64,000 bases of DNA from Nocardioides ochotonae (GCF_011420305.2 NZ_CP061769.1:1413001-1477000), one strand, 5' to 3'. Positions 1 to 8,924 are shown, counted from the first letter of the stretch. Program-made: numbers and translations. The notes: generated by a model not told the origin, from the sequence alone.

Positions 1-661
1 GGGTGAGGACCACCTTGTCCTCCTCGCTCGAGGCGGTGAGGTAGAGGTCGTTGAGGCCCAGCAGCCGCTCCAGCTCGGGGATCGGCGCGGCGTGGTCGTC
101 GACGCGCAGGTCGACGGCGATGTCGTCGTTGCCGCCGTACCCCGCCTCGTCGCGTACGACGAGCAGCGCGGCGGACTGCCGCCCGCGCCAGTCGCCTCCG
201 GCGGCGTCACCGGCGGCCAGCGCGGCGAGCAACCGGCGCTCGAAGGGCTCCTCGGCGCTCTCGAGCCAGGTGCGCTCCATCGCCTCGATGACCTCGGGGC
301 CGGCCAGGCAGTTGCCCTGGATGGCGTAGCCGTCACCGGTGGTGTGACCCGCGTAGGTGACGCAGCCGCGCCCGGTGTGGCTGGCGGCGCCGCCGTCGGA
401 GTCGACGATGCCGACCTGGCGGTGCTCGCGGCCCTCGTCCTCCTCGAGCAGCCGCTCCAGCGCGATCTCGGCGGTCGCGCCCTCGTCGAGGTGGGACAGC
501 GCCAGCCCCTTGTAGGCGACGTTGGCGTCGGCCTGGGTCGCGATCGCGCCCACCTGCGCGACGGCGGCCGGCACGGCGGAGCCCACCGCGAGGAACTTCG
601 AGGCGACGGCGACGCCCCAGGACTCTCCGTCGGCGGACCGGGCCACGATCGAGAACGTCAT
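1..661 (-). CDS. DUF1028 family protein (3' end outside window)
   Basis: The minus strand reads an open frame from ATG at 661 to the window edge, about 220 codons, so the C-terminus is missing. The N-terminus begins MTFSIVARSADGESWGVAVA, which with the following alanine/valine-rich stretch (AVPAAVAQVGAIATQA) and the later GYAIQGNCLAG motif is typical of the DUF1028 family, an Ntn-hydrolase-like fold of unproven function. The start is supported by a TAACCT -10 element (668-673) six bases upstream, which predicts a leaderless mRNA. It is divergent from the membrane-protein gene at 728. Family assignment is good; the substrate is unknown. Confidence 0.8.
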   Translation of the reverse strand, partial: MTFSIVARSADGESWGVAVASKFLAVGSAVPAAVAQVGAIATQADANVAYKGLALSHLDEGATAEIALERLLEEDEGREHRQVGIVDSDGGAASHTGRGCVTYAGHTTGDGYAIQGNCLAGPEVIEAMERTWLESAEEPFERRLLAALAAGDAAGGDWRGRQSAALLVVRDEAGYGGNDDIAVDLRVDDHAAPIPELERLLGLNDLYLTASSEEDKVVLT

Positions 662-667
662 GGCTGA

Positions 668-722
668 AGGTTAGACAGGCCCGCGCGTTCCCCGGCGATC
701 GGCGTGCCGCCGCCGTTACGGT
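668..722. promoter_or_regulatory. Divergent pair of leaderless promoters
   Basis: Two TANNNT -10 elements face away from each other. TAACCT on the minus strand (668-673) lies 6 bases before the DUF1028 ATG. TACGGT on the plus strand (717-722) lies 5 bases before GTG 728. Both spacings put transcription start at or beside the start codon. Inferred from position only. Confidence 0.55.
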
Positions 723-727
723 GAGCC

Positions 728-1393
728 GTGCTCAACGACGTCTCGCGCCGAACCCGCCTGTACACCTTCGTCATGGGGCTGAGCGTCGGCCTGGTCTTCG
801 GCCCCTTGGTGGCGACCATCGCCCGGCCCCTCGACGTCGGCATCGGCTCCGTGATCGCCTTCCCTGTCGCCGCGATCGTCGTCATGGTCCTGGCGAGCAA
901 CGTGATGTTCGCGTCGCTGTACCTCGACACCTTCCGCTTCTGGGAACAGGTGGTCGTCGGGTCCCAGGAGATCGTCGCCGGCACCGTCTCGACGGTCTCC
1001 GTACCGGGCCGTGTGCTGACGCACCGGATCTCGCGCGGCCGACCGCACTTCTCGATCCTCGGCGGCCGGCAGGCGGGGGAGGGACTGCTGCTGCCCGTCA
1101 CGGTCGTCGGCGACGGCCCGCCGCGGCGCGTCGCCCTCCTCGCGCCGGTCCTGCCCGCGCTCCAGCACCGGGACGCGCCGCTCGTGGTGGCCCTGCACCC
1201 GGAGCGCCCGGAGGTGGGCGTCCTCGACGACCGGGTCGGCGTCGCCGACCTCGAGGCCGCCGCCCACGACCCGCGCTGGGCCGACCGGCTGCCGACCAAC
1301 GGCAGCACCGCCGGAGGCTGGGGGAAGCTGGTGGCGTGTGGCCTGGCCGGTGCGTTGGTGGCAGGCGTGCCCGTGTTCGCGCTGCTCACCTGA
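728..1393 (+). CDS. Membrane protein of unknown function
   Basis: This 221-residue protein starts at GTG 728, directly behind a TACGGT element. Two hydrophobic segments lie in the N-terminal 65 residues (about 10-32 and 40-62) and one at the C-terminus (about 199-220). Between them is a soluble central region of about 130 residues rich in Val, Gly, Arg and Pro. No known domain or catalytic motif was recognised. It sits between a divergent DUF1028 gene and pfkA, which has its own promoter. A role in the envelope is only inferred from the membrane segments. Confidence 0.6.
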   Translation: MLNDVSRRTRLYTFVMGLSVGLVFGPLVATIARPLDVGIGSVIAFPVAAIVVMVLASNVMFASLYLDTFRFWEQVVVGSQEIVAGTVSTVSVPGRVLTHRISRGRPHFSILGGRQAGEGLLLPVTVVGDGPPRRVALLAPVLPALQHRDAPLVVALHPERPEVGVLDDRVGVADLEAAAHDPRWADRLPTNGSTAGGWGKLVACGLAGALVAGVPVFALLT

Positions 1394-1427
1394 GCGACCG
1401 CGCTGGCCGCGGCTCGGCTGTCGTCGC

Positions 1428-1466
1428 TAGGGTCGCTGGTGGAACATCCACGGACGAACCAGGAGG
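1428..1466 (+). promoter_or_regulatory. pfkA -10 element and ribosome binding site
   Basis: TAGGGT at 1428-1433 is a good actinobacterial -10 element. AGGAGG at 1461-1466 precedes ATG 1471 by four bases and fixes the pfkA start. The predicted leader is about 30 bases. Confidence 0.55.
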
Positions 1467-1470
1467 ACCC

Positions 1471-2499
1471 ATGCGCGTCGGAGTGCTGACCGGAGGCGGG
1501 GACTGCCCGGGCCTGAACGCGGTGATCCGCGCTGTCGTCCGCAAGGGCGTGCGCGAGCACGGCTTCGAGTTCGTCGGCTACCGCGACGGCTGGAAGGGCC
1601 CCCTGGAGGGGCTGACCATGGAGCTCGGCATCGAGCAGTGCCGCGGCATCCTGCCCCGCGGCGGCACCATCCTCGGGTCCTCGCGCACCAACCCGTTCGC
1701 CATCGAGGGCGGCGTCGAGCGGATCAAGGACAACCTGGCCGCGCACGGCGTCGACGCGCTGGTCGCGATCGGCGGCGAGGACACCCTCGGCGTCGCCACC
1801 AAGCTCTCCGACCTCGGCGTCAACGTCGTCGGCGTGCCGAAGACGATCGACAACGACCTCTCCGGCACCGACTTCACCTTCGGCTTCGACACCGCGGTCA
1901 ACATCGCCGTCGAGGCGATCGACCGGCTGCACACCACCGCGGAGTCCCACCACCGCGCCCTGGTCGTCGAGGTGATGGGCCGCCACGCCGGCTGGATCGC
2001 CCTGCACGCCGGCATCGCCGGCGGCGCCAGCGTGGTGCTGATCCCCGAGCAGCCCTTCGACATCGAGAAGGTCTGCGCCCACGTCGAGACCCGGTTCGTC
2101 TCCGAGTACGCCCCGATCATCGTGGTCTCCGAGGGCGCGGTCCCGGTCGCGGGCGGCGACATGACCGTGCAGTCCGGCGAGGTCGACGCCTTCGGGCACG
2201 TGCGCCTGGGCGGCATCGGCGACCGGATCGCCCAGGAGATCGAGCAGCGCACCGGCAAGGAGGCCCGCGCGGTCGTGCTCGGCCACGTCCAGCGCGGCGG
2301 CACCCCGTCGGCCTTCGACCGTTGGCTGGCCACCCGCTGCGGCCTGCACGCCATCGACGCGGTCGCCGACGGCGAGTTCGGCGTGATGGTCGCCCTGCGC
2401 GGCACCGACATGGTCCGCATCCCGCTGATCGAGGCGACCGGCGAGCTCAAGGTCGTCAGCCCGGAGGAGTACGCCGAGGCGGAGGTCTTCTTCGGCTGA
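1471..2499 (+). CDS. pfkA: 6-phosphofructokinase, group III, pyrophosphate-type residues
   Basis: This 342-residue protein phosphorylates fructose 6-phosphate in glycolysis. The N-terminus MRVGVLTGGGDCPGLNAVIR is the classic PFK start, and PKTIDNDL and the GRHAGWIA region follow. The phosphoryl-donor site reads GGEDT (residues 101-105) and PKTIDND (from 123), so Asp104 and Lys124 occupy the two positions that in this family mark pyrophosphate use. ATP-dependent members have Gly at one or both. From family knowledge this predicts a PPi-dependent, reversible enzyme. A perfect AGGAGG fixes the start. Its 3' end overlaps the convergent unknown gene by 44 bases. Confidence 0.9.
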   Translation: MRVGVLTGGGDCPGLNAVIRAVVRKGVREHGFEFVGYRDGWKGPLEGLTMELGIEQCRGILPRGGTILGSSRTNPFAIEGGVERIKDNLAAHGVDALVAIGGEDTLGVATKLSDLGVNVVGVPKTIDNDLSGTDFTFGFDTAVNIAVEAIDRLHTTAESHHRALVVEVMGRHAGWIALHAGIAGGASVVLIPEQPFDIEKVCAHVETRFVSEYAPIIVVSEGAVPVAGGDMTVQSGEVDAFGHVRLGGIGDRIAQEIEQRTGKEARAVVLGHVQRGGTPSAFDRWLATRCGLHAIDAVADGEFGVMVALRGTDMVRIPLIEATGELKVVSPEEYAEAEVFFG

Positions 2500-3151
2500 C
2501 GCTTCGCACGCCGTGCTCGTCCACGGCGTGCAGCGCCGTCGCGGCGCCGAGCTCGTCGGGACCGATCTCGACGACCTCGGCGCCGGTGCGGGCGTCCTCC
2601 TGCTCGATGGCCCACCCGGTCCACGGTCCGCCGGCCGGGCGCACCCAGCGCCCGTCCAGCAGCAGGTACGGCGTGCCGGCCGCGGAGGTGCGCAGCGCGC
2701 CGCTCGCATCGGTGCGCAGCAGCAGCACGCCCTCCTCGTGGACGACCGCCGCCTCCAGGCGGGAGAGCATAGGCAGCCCGGCGGTCGCGGAGCCGGTCGG
2801 CCAGGGCCACGGGGAGACCCGCTCCTCCAGGACCCGGGGCTCCTCCGGTGCCTCGACCGGAACGACCCGGGTCCAGGGGCGGCCCAGGCCGCGCACCAGG
2901 TGCCGCTCCCAGCCGCCCAGCACATCGACCGGGCCCTCCCATGCCGCGCGCAGCCGGGCCCAGGGGAGCGGGTCGAGGTCGGCGCCGGCCAGCGCTGCGA
3001 CCGCCCGCGCTCCGGCCTCGGCGCGCGGCAGCGCCTCGGGGCAGGGCGCCGCGAGGCGGAAGCCGACACCGAGGAACGTCGGCACCAGCCGGGACCAGCC
3101 GCGCTCGTCGAGGTCGACGGGCTCCCCGTCGTACCAGGTCCGGGCGGGCAC
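2456..3151 (-). CDS. Unknown protein in the murL-murD2 operon
   Basis: This 231-residue protein starts at GTG 3151, eight bases after the murD2 stop, and so looks like the third gene of the murL-murD2 unit. It opens VPARTWYDGEPVDLDERGWS and has several Trp/Arg-rich segments but no membrane helix, signal peptide or recognisable catalytic motif. The last 15 codons run into the end of convergent pfkA (44-base overlap), giving a low-complexity RRRPPPRRTPPG tail. An earlier functional end cannot be excluded. Its link to cell-wall synthesis is inferred from operon position only. Confidence 0.55.
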   Translation of the reverse strand: MPARTWYDGEPVDLDERGWSRLVPTFLGVGFRLAAPCPEALPRAEAGARAVAALAGADLDPLPWARLRAAWEGPVDVLGGWERHLVRGLGRPWTRVVPVEAPEEPRVLEERVSPWPWPTGSATAGLPMLSRLEAAVVHEEGVLLLRTDASGALRTSAAGTPYLLLDGRWVRPAGGPWTGWAIEQEDARTGAEVVEIGPDELGAATALHAVDEHGVRSVSRRRPPPRRTPPG

Positions 3152-3159
3152 GGTCGCGC

Positions 3160-4494
3160 TCAGCAGCCGAGGAGGGTGTGCAGCGCGGCGGCGCGGTCGC
3201 GGTAGTCGGCGTACTCGTCGAAGCTCGGCGCGCCGGGGGAGAACAGCACCCGCCGGGCGGGGTCCTCGGAGGCGAGCACCGCACGCACCGCGTCGGCGAA
3301 GCCGGGGCTCAGGTGCACCGGGTGCGGGCCGTCGCTGGGCAGCGCGGCCGCCAGCCGCGCCCCGGCCGCGCCGAAGGCGTGCACGCCGACCGGGGCGGTG
3401 CGCCCGGCCAGGTAGGCGACCAGGGGATCCAGCTCGAGCCCGCGGTCGGCACCGCCGAACAGCAGCAGCACCCGCTCGTCGGGCCAGACCTCGAGCGCCG
3501 CGACGACCGCCTCGGGGGCGGTGGCCAGGCTGTCGTCGTACCAGGCACGGCCGTCGGGGGAGGCCACCGGCTCGAGTCGGTGGGCCAGCGGCGCGAAGTC
3601 GCGCAGCGAGGCCAGCGCGGTGCGCCGGGCGTCCTCGTCGCCCAGCAGCCCGGCGACCTCGAGGGCGCGCAGCGCGAGCGCGCAGTTGGCGGCGTTGTGG
3701 CGCCCGGGCAGTGGGAGCTCGTCGGCGCCGAGCCCCCCGACACCCGGCCAGACCAGGGCGCCGGCGTCGTCGGCGTGCACGTGGTCGGCGTCGGGGCGGT
3801 GCAGCGTGGTGGGTGCCTCCAGGCGCGCCGCTGCCTCGTCGTAGGCCGCGCCCGGCGCGGCGACCACGTGCTCGGGGCCGTGGGCGAGCAGGTTGAGCTT
3901 GTCGTGGACGTACTCCGCGTAGCCGCCGTGCCAGGGCAGGTGCTCGGCGTACAGCGAGGTCAGCACCACCACCCGCGGCGAGGTGGTCACGGTGCGGGCC
4001 TGGTAGCTCGAGACCTCCAACGCGACCACGTCGAGCCGGTCGGCGTCCACCGAGAGGACCGGGGTGCCGACGTTGCCGACCACCGCGCTGCGCAGGCCGA
4101 CCGCGCGGGCCACGTGCGCGATCAGCGAGGCGGTGGTGGACTTGCCCTTGGTGCCGGTGACACCGATGGTGACCCCGGCGTGCTCGCCCAGCCACAGGTC
4201 GGTCAGCCCGGTCACCGGGGTGCCGGCGGCGGCCAGCTCGACCTGGAGGGGCGCGGTGGCGGGGACTCCGGGGGAGGCGACCACGACGCGTGCCGCCCGC
4301 AGCGCCTCGACGGCCGCCGCACCGGTGAGCACCGGCAGCGGGGCGTCGGCGGGGGCCGCCCCGGCGTCGGTGGCGTCGGGCAGCGCGATGGTGGCGTCCA
4401 GACCGCGGCGCGCGAGCTCCGCGGCGACGGCCGCGCCCTCGCGCCCGTAGCCCCAGACGACGGTGCCGGTCGGGGGCAGCTCAGAGAACCGCAC
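3160..4494 (-). CDS. murD2: MurD2-type UDP-MurNAc-L-Ala--glutamate ligase
   Basis: This 444-residue Mur ligase has an N-terminal Rossmann-like region (VVWGYGREGAAVAAELARRG), then the ATP-binding loop GVTGTKGKSTT with the catalytic lysine at residue 118. A central domain contains LEVSSYQ and a C-terminal domain contains HRLEPV and WYDDSLATAP. The start is GTG 4494, overlapping the murL stop by 14 bases, so the two genes are translationally coupled. In characterised bacteria a MurD-like ligase next to MurL adds L-glutamate to UDP-MurNAc-L-Ala, and MurL then epimerises it. Here it is the only intact MurD in the window, because the copy in the dcw cluster lacks its catalytic parts. L-Glu specificity is inferred from the MurL neighbour and is not visible in the sequence. 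Confidence 0.8.
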   Translation of the reverse strand: MRFSELPPTGTVVWGYGREGAAVAAELARRGLDATIALPDATDAGAAPADAPLPVLTGAAAVEALRAARVVVASPGVPATAPLQVELAAAGTPVTGLTDLWLGEHAGVTIGVTGTKGKSTTASLIAHVARAVGLRSAVVGNVGTPVLSVDADRLDVVALEVSSYQARTVTTSPRVVVLTSLYAEHLPWHGGYAEYVHDKLNLLAHGPEHVVAAPGAAYDEAAARLEAPTTLHRPDADHVHADDAGALVWPGVGGLGADELPLPGRHNAANCALALRALEVAGLLGDEDARRTALASLRDFAPLAHRLEPVASPDGRAWYDDSLATAPEAVVAALEVWPDERVLLLFGGADRGLELDPLVAYLAGRTAPVGVHAFGAAGARLAAALPSDGPHPVHLSPGFADAVRAVLASEDPARRVLFSPGAPSFDEYADYRDRAAALHTLLGC

Positions 4495-5854
4495 GGGCAG
4501 CCTGCTCCAGCGCGGGGGACAGGGCGTGCTGGGGGGCGAAGCTGAACGCCGCCTCCTCCTGCTCGGGGGTGACGGTGACCTCGGCGACGCCCGGCAGCGC
4601 GAGGAACGGGTGGTCCTTCCACTCCGGGTGCCGGCGCAGCAGCTCGACCGCGACCTGGCACTCCTCGGGCTCGCCCACGCACTCGAACGGCTTGTGGGTC
4701 GGGCCGGTGCCGAGCAGGTCGAGGAAGCCGTCGCGCTGCGCGGCGTCGCCCAGCGCGTCGGCGAACAGGTCGCGCCCGCCGTAGATCGCGAGCAGCTCCG
4801 CGCGCGGCAGGAACGGCGCGAGGCAGAGGAACACGAAGCGGCACTTGTCGCAGTGCCCGCACCACTCGGTGCGCTTCGCCGGGTCGAGGTGGAAGGAGCG
4901 GTTGCAGCTGGTGAACGCGCGGTGGTAGCCGGTGTGGGTGGCGAAGCGGCGCATGATCGCCAGCTCCGAGAGCGGGCGCAGGAACGACACGTAGTCGACC
5001 GCGACGCCGGCGAGCCGGTCGCGCAGCAGCCGCTCGAACTCCAGGCCCTTGGACCACTGGTGGTTGACCTCGACGCCGGCCCAGGTGAGGTTGCCGTACG
5101 ACGAGCTGCGCTCGTTGCTGAACACCACGCTCTCGAAGCCCGAGCGCAGCGCGACCAGGCAGCCGATGAGCGAGTTGATCGCGGTGACCGGGACGTGCCC
5201 GTTGTGGGCACCGGCCTCGTTGAGCGCCTTCAGGCCCGGGTCGATGGTGCGGCGCGCGGTGAGCAGCGGCAGCCCGGCGACCTCGGCGGTCCGGGTGATC
5301 GGGGCGTAGGTGTTGACCGAGAACAGTGCCACGTCGAAGCCCGCCGCGCGCAGCGCCTCGAGGGTGACGATGGAGTCCTTGCCGCCGCCGACCGCGGCGA
5401 GCACCCGGGCGCCCGGGCGGGTGGCCCTGGGTACGGCGGGGGAGCCGGCGGCGTCGGCGTCCGTGCCGGTCCCGCGGATCGTGGGGCGCAGCGCCTCGGG
5501 GAGGTCGTTGCGGTAGGCGAACTCGCCCAGGCCGTTGCGGGCCACGGTGGCGAGGAACTCCTGCTCACGCGGGCCGGCGCCGAGCGGCGTGGTGTCGATG
5601 GTCGCCGGGACCAGGGCCTTGTAGTAGCTCAGGCCGGCGGCCAGCGAGAGCAGCCGGACCACGAGGACGAAGTCGTCGTCGACCGGGCGCGGGCCGGCGA
5701 CGTCGGGCAGCTCGACGACCTCGGTGAAGCGCTGCTGCGCACCGCCTCCGGCGATGCTCCAGCGCAGCTCCACCCGGGCACCGTCGTCGCTGACGACGGG
5801 CTCCTCGTGGGTCAGGACGAGCTCTGGACGGGGGACGTCGAGCAGGCGGGACAC
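4481..5854 (-). CDS. murL: MurL, UDP-MurNAc-L-Ala-L-Glu epimerase
   Basis: This 457-residue protein matches the MurL family, which converts the terminal L-Glu of UDP-MurNAc-L-Ala-L-Glu to D-Glu and so supplies D-Glu without a free glutamate racemase. A PP-loop-like GGGKDS lies at residues 156-161. Later come FSNERSSSYGN, an RTEWCGHCDKCRFVFLCL cysteine cluster and HKPFECVGEPEEC. The start is uncertain: GTG 5854 gives the usual length but its purine-rich GGGAG is immediately adjacent. An in-frame ATG at 5959 would add 35 unlikely residues. It overlaps murD2 downstream and is divergent from the permease at 6001. Family assignment is confident; activity is inferred. Confidence 0.82.
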   Translation of the reverse strand: MSRLLDVPRPELVLTHEEPVVSDDGARVELRWSIAGGGAQQRFTEVVELPDVAGPRPVDDDFVLVVRLLSLAAGLSYYKALVPATIDTTPLGAGPREQEFLATVARNGLGEFAYRNDLPEALRPTIRGTGTDADAAGSPAVPRATRPGARVLAAVGGGKDSIVTLEALRAAGFDVALFSVNTYAPITRTAEVAGLPLLTARRTIDPGLKALNEAGAHNGHVPVTAINSLIGCLVALRSGFESVVFSNERSSSYGNLTWAGVEVNHQWSKGLEFERLLRDRLAGVAVDYVSFLRPLSELAIMRRFATHTGYHRAFTSCNRSFHLDPAKRTEWCGHCDKCRFVFLCLAPFLPRAELLAIYGGRDLFADALGDAAQRDGFLDLLGTGPTHKPFECVGEPEECQVAVELLRRHPEWKDHPFLALPGVAEVTVTPEQEEAAFSFAPQHALSPALEQAARAVL

Positions 5855-6000
5855 CTCCCGATCATAGGAGCGGGCACCCGCTCGCGGGCACACGCACCGC
5901 GCGACGCTGCCCACAGGCGGCGGGTCGGGGCCCGTACTGGTCTGGGTCGGGTGGGGCAATGGGGGTTACGCCGGAGGGATCCGGGGGCAATGGTGGTCCC

Positions 6001-7455
6001 ATGAGCATCTCCGCGGCGGCGCAGCCGGACAGCAGCGAGAAGGGCCCGCAGCTGAAGCGGACCATCGGCCCCGGCCTGCTGCTGCTGTTCATCGTCGGCG
6101 ACATCCTCGGTGCGGGCGTCTACGCCGTCACCGGCCGGCTCGCGGGCGAGGTGGGCGGCGTGGCCTGGCTGCCGTTCCTGGTCGCGTTCGGGGTGGCCAC
6201 GCTCACGGCGTTCTCCTACCTCGAGCTGGTGACGAAGTACCCGCAGGCCGCGGGCGCGGCGCTGTACGCCCACAAGGCCTTCGGCATCCACTTCGTGACC
6301 TTCCTGGTCGCCTTCACCGTCGTGTGCTCGGGCATCACCAGCGCCTCGACGTCCTCGGGCCTGCTGGCCGAGAACCTCCTCATCGGCATCCACGAGCTCC
6401 TGCCCGGGATGCCGACCGGGGAGACCGCGTCGCTGGTGACCGCGCTGGTGTTCATGGGCGTGATCGCGGCGATCAACCTGCGCGGGGTGAGCGAGAGCGT
6501 GAAGTTCAACGTCGTGCTCACGATCATCGAGATGCTCGCGCTGGCGATCGTCATCGGCATCGGCATGTGGGTGGTCGGTCGCGGCGACGGCGATCTGTCG
6601 CGCGTCACGGTCTTCGAGAGCCCCGACGAGAAGAACCTCTTCATGGCGGTCACGGTCGCCACCGCCATCGCGTTCTTCTCGATGGTGGGCTTCGAGGACT
6701 CCGTGAACATGGTGGAGGAGACCAAGGACCCGCTGCGGATCTTCCCCAAGATGATGTTCACCGGCCTCGGCATCGCGGCGCTGGTCTACGTGCTGGTCGC
6801 GATCTCCGTGGTGGCGGTGATCCCGGCCGGTCAGATCGCCGCCCCGCAGAACCCCGAGGCCGGGGTGCTGCTCGACGTCGTGCGGATCGGCGCCCCGGAC
6901 CTCCCGATCGACAAGATCTTCCCGTTCCTCACCGTCTTCGCGGTCGCCAACACCGCCTTGATCAACATGCTGATGGCCAGCCGGCTGATCTACGGCATGG
7001 CCCGCCAGGACGTCCTGCCCCGCAGCCTGGGCCGGGTCTCGCACCGCCGCCAGACGCCGTGGACCGCGATCGTGTTCACCACGATCCTGGCGCTCGCGCT
7101 GATCGTCCTGGTCCGCACCCAGTCGGAGACCACGATGGTCGCGGCGCTCTCCGGCACCACCTCGCTGCTGCTGCTCGCGGTGTTCACGCTGGTCAACATC
7201 TCCTGCCTGGTGGCCCGCCGGCGCCCGGACCGGACGGAGTTCCGCGCGCCCACCGCGGTGCCGGTCATCGGGGCGATCGCGTGCGCCTACCTGCTCGGTC
7301 CGTGGGCGCGGCTGGAGGAGGACATGGTGCAGTACCGCATCGCGGGTCTGCTGCTGGCGCTCGGCGTGGTGCTGTGGCTCGGGGCCTGGCTGACCAACCG
7401 CGGGGTGCGGGCCAAGAAGACCGGCTTCCGCGACATCGATCACCTCGACGGCTAG
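6001..7455 (+). CDS. APC-family amino-acid permease
   Basis: This 484-residue integral membrane protein has about 12 hydrophobic segments. The first helix carries the APC-superfamily signature GDILGAGVYAVTG, followed by FSYLELVTKYPQAAGAALYA. The conserved loop GFEDSVNMVEETKDP lies about 45% along. It probably takes up an amino acid or amine by cation symport; the substrate cannot be read from the sequence. ATG 6001 is preferred because it begins just before the conserved region; ATG 5959 would add 14 Gly/Pro-rich residues. It is divergent from murL, but whether its substrate matters to cell-wall synthesis is unknown. Confidence 0.85.
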   Translation: MSISAAAQPDSSEKGPQLKRTIGPGLLLLFIVGDILGAGVYAVTGRLAGEVGGVAWLPFLVAFGVATLTAFSYLELVTKYPQAAGAALYAHKAFGIHFVTFLVAFTVVCSGITSASTSSGLLAENLLIGIHELLPGMPTGETASLVTALVFMGVIAAINLRGVSESVKFNVVLTIIEMLALAIVIGIGMWVVGRGDGDLSRVTVFESPDEKNLFMAVTVATAIAFFSMVGFEDSVNMVEETKDPLRIFPKMMFTGLGIAALVYVLVAISVVAVIPAGQIAAPQNPEAGVLLDVVRIGAPDLPIDKIFPFLTVFAVANTALINMLMASRLIYGMARQDVLPRSLGRVSHRRQTPWTAIVFTTILALALIVLVRTQSETTMVAALSGTTSLLLLAVFTLVNISCLVARRRPDRTEFRAPTAVPVIGAIACAYLLGPWARLEEDMVQYRIAGLLLALGVVLWLGAWLTNRGVRAKKTGFRDIDHLDG

Positions 7456-7540
7456 CCCGGCCGCCGGGACAGGTCGCCAGCCGAGGCGTCGGGACCGGTC
7501 GCCGGGTGGACGGCGAGTCGGCCACCGGTCGCCCGCCGCG

Positions 7541-7546
7541 TACCCT
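7541..7546 (+). promoter_or_regulatory. Leaderless -10 element of the class II DAHP synthase gene
   Basis: TACCCT lies six bases before GTG 7553, so the transcript is predicted to begin at the start codon. This also favours GTG 7553 over GTG 7547. Confidence 0.55.
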
Positions 7547-7552
7547 GTGGGG

Positions 7553-8905
7553 GTGAGCAGCATCCCGTCCCTCGAGTCCCTGCACGCCATGGGCGCGGCC
7601 CAGCAGCCGACGTACCCCGACCGTGCCGCCCTCGGGGCTGCCGTCGACCGGCTGCGCACGATGCCGCCGCTGGTGTTCGCGGGGGAGTGCGACGACCTGA
7701 CCGACAAGCTCGCGGCCGTGACCCGCGGCGAGGCGTTCCTGCTCCAGGGCGGCGACTGCGCCGAGACCCTGGCCGGCGTCACCGCCGACAACGTCCGCAA
7801 CAAGCTGCGGGTGCTCCTGCAGATGTCGGTGGTGCTGACGTACGCCGCCTCGGTCCCCGTGGTCAAGGTGGGCCGGCTCGCCGGGCAGTACGCCAAGCCG
7901 CGCTCCAAGGACACCGAGACGCGCACCATGCCCGACGGGCAGAGCGTCACCCTGCCGGCGTACCGCGGCGACGCGGTCAACGGCTTCGACTTCACCCCCG
8001 AGTCCCGCACGCCGGACCCGCAGCGTCTCGTCGACGTCTACAACGCCTCGGCCGCGACGCTCAACCTGGTCCGCGCGTTCACGACCGGCGGGTACGCCGA
8101 CCTGCGCCAGGTGCACACCTGGAACACCGACTTCGTGCGCAGCTCCCCGGCCGGGCAGCGCTACGAGGCGGTCGCCAACGAGATCGAGCGCGCCCTGGAG
8201 TTCATCCGCGCGATCGGCGCGGACCCGGAGGAGTTCCACCGCGTCGACTTCCACTCCAGCCACGAGGCGCTGGTGCTGGAGTACGAGCACGCGATGACGC
8301 GCATCGACTCGCGCACCGAGCAGCCCTACGACGTGTCGGGCCACTTCGTGTGGATCGGTGAGCGCACCCGCCAGCTCGACGGCGCGCACGTCGAGCTGCT
8401 GAGCCGCATCCGCAACCCCATCGGCGTCAAGCTCGGCCCGACCACCACCGCGGACGACGCGCTGGCGCTCGCGGCCAAGCTGAACCCCGACAACACCCCG
8501 GGCCGGCTCACGTTCATCACCCGCTTCGGCGCCGGCAAGATCCGCGACGGCCTGCCGCAGATCGTGGAGAAGGTCACCGCCGAGGGCGTCCAGGTGGCCT
8601 GGGTCTGCGACCCGATGCACGGCAACACCTTCGAGGCCTCCTCGGGCTACAAGACCCGTCGCCTCGAGGACGTCGTGGAGGAGGTCCAGGGCTTCTTCGA
8701 CGTGCACCGCTCGCTCGGCACCTGGCCCGGCGGCCTGCACGTCGAGCTCACCGGTGACGACGTCACCGAGTGCGTCGGCGGCGGCGAGGACCTGCTGGAG
8801 ATGGACCTGCACAACCGCTACGAGTCGGTGTGCGACCCGCGCCTGAACCGGGTGCAGTCCCTCGAGCTGGCCTTCCTCGTGGCGGAGATGCTGCGCAAGG
8901 CCTGA
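7553..8905 (+). CDS. aroG: 3-deoxy-7-phosphoheptulonate synthase, class II
   Basis: This 450-residue enzyme condenses phosphoenolpyruvate with erythrose 4-phosphate to start the shikimate pathway. Class II signatures are clear: LLQGGDCAETL, VVKVGRLAGQYAKPRS, FVWIGERTRQLDGAHVE, GVKLGPTTT, WVCDPMHGNT and GGLHVELTGDDVTECVGG. It matches M. tuberculosis AroG in type, and the gene order around it (kinase, Rv2175c-like, prenyl synthase) is also similar. A leaderless promoter is predicted at 7541-7546. A second, unrelated-class DAHP synthase lies at 9948-11000. Confidence 0.95.
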   Translation: MSSIPSLESLHAMGAAQQPTYPDRAALGAAVDRLRTMPPLVFAGECDDLTDKLAAVTRGEAFLLQGGDCAETLAGVTADNVRNKLRVLLQMSVVLTYAASVPVVKVGRLAGQYAKPRSKDTETRTMPDGQSVTLPAYRGDAVNGFDFTPESRTPDPQRLVDVYNASAATLNLVRAFTTGGYADLRQVHTWNTDFVRSSPAGQRYEAVANEIERALEFIRAIGADPEEFHRVDFHSSHEALVLEYEHAMTRIDSRTEQPYDVSGHFVWIGERTRQLDGAHVELLSRIRNPIGVKLGPTTTADDALALAAKLNPDNTPGRLTFITRFGAGKIRDGLPQIVEKVTAEGVQVAWVCDPMHGNTFEASSGYKTRRLEDVVEEVQGFFDVHRSLGTWPGGLHVELTGDDVTECVGGGEDLLEMDLHNRYESVCDPRLNRVQSLELAFLVAEMLRKA

Positions 8906-8924
8906 CGCCCGGCATCATGGCGAC

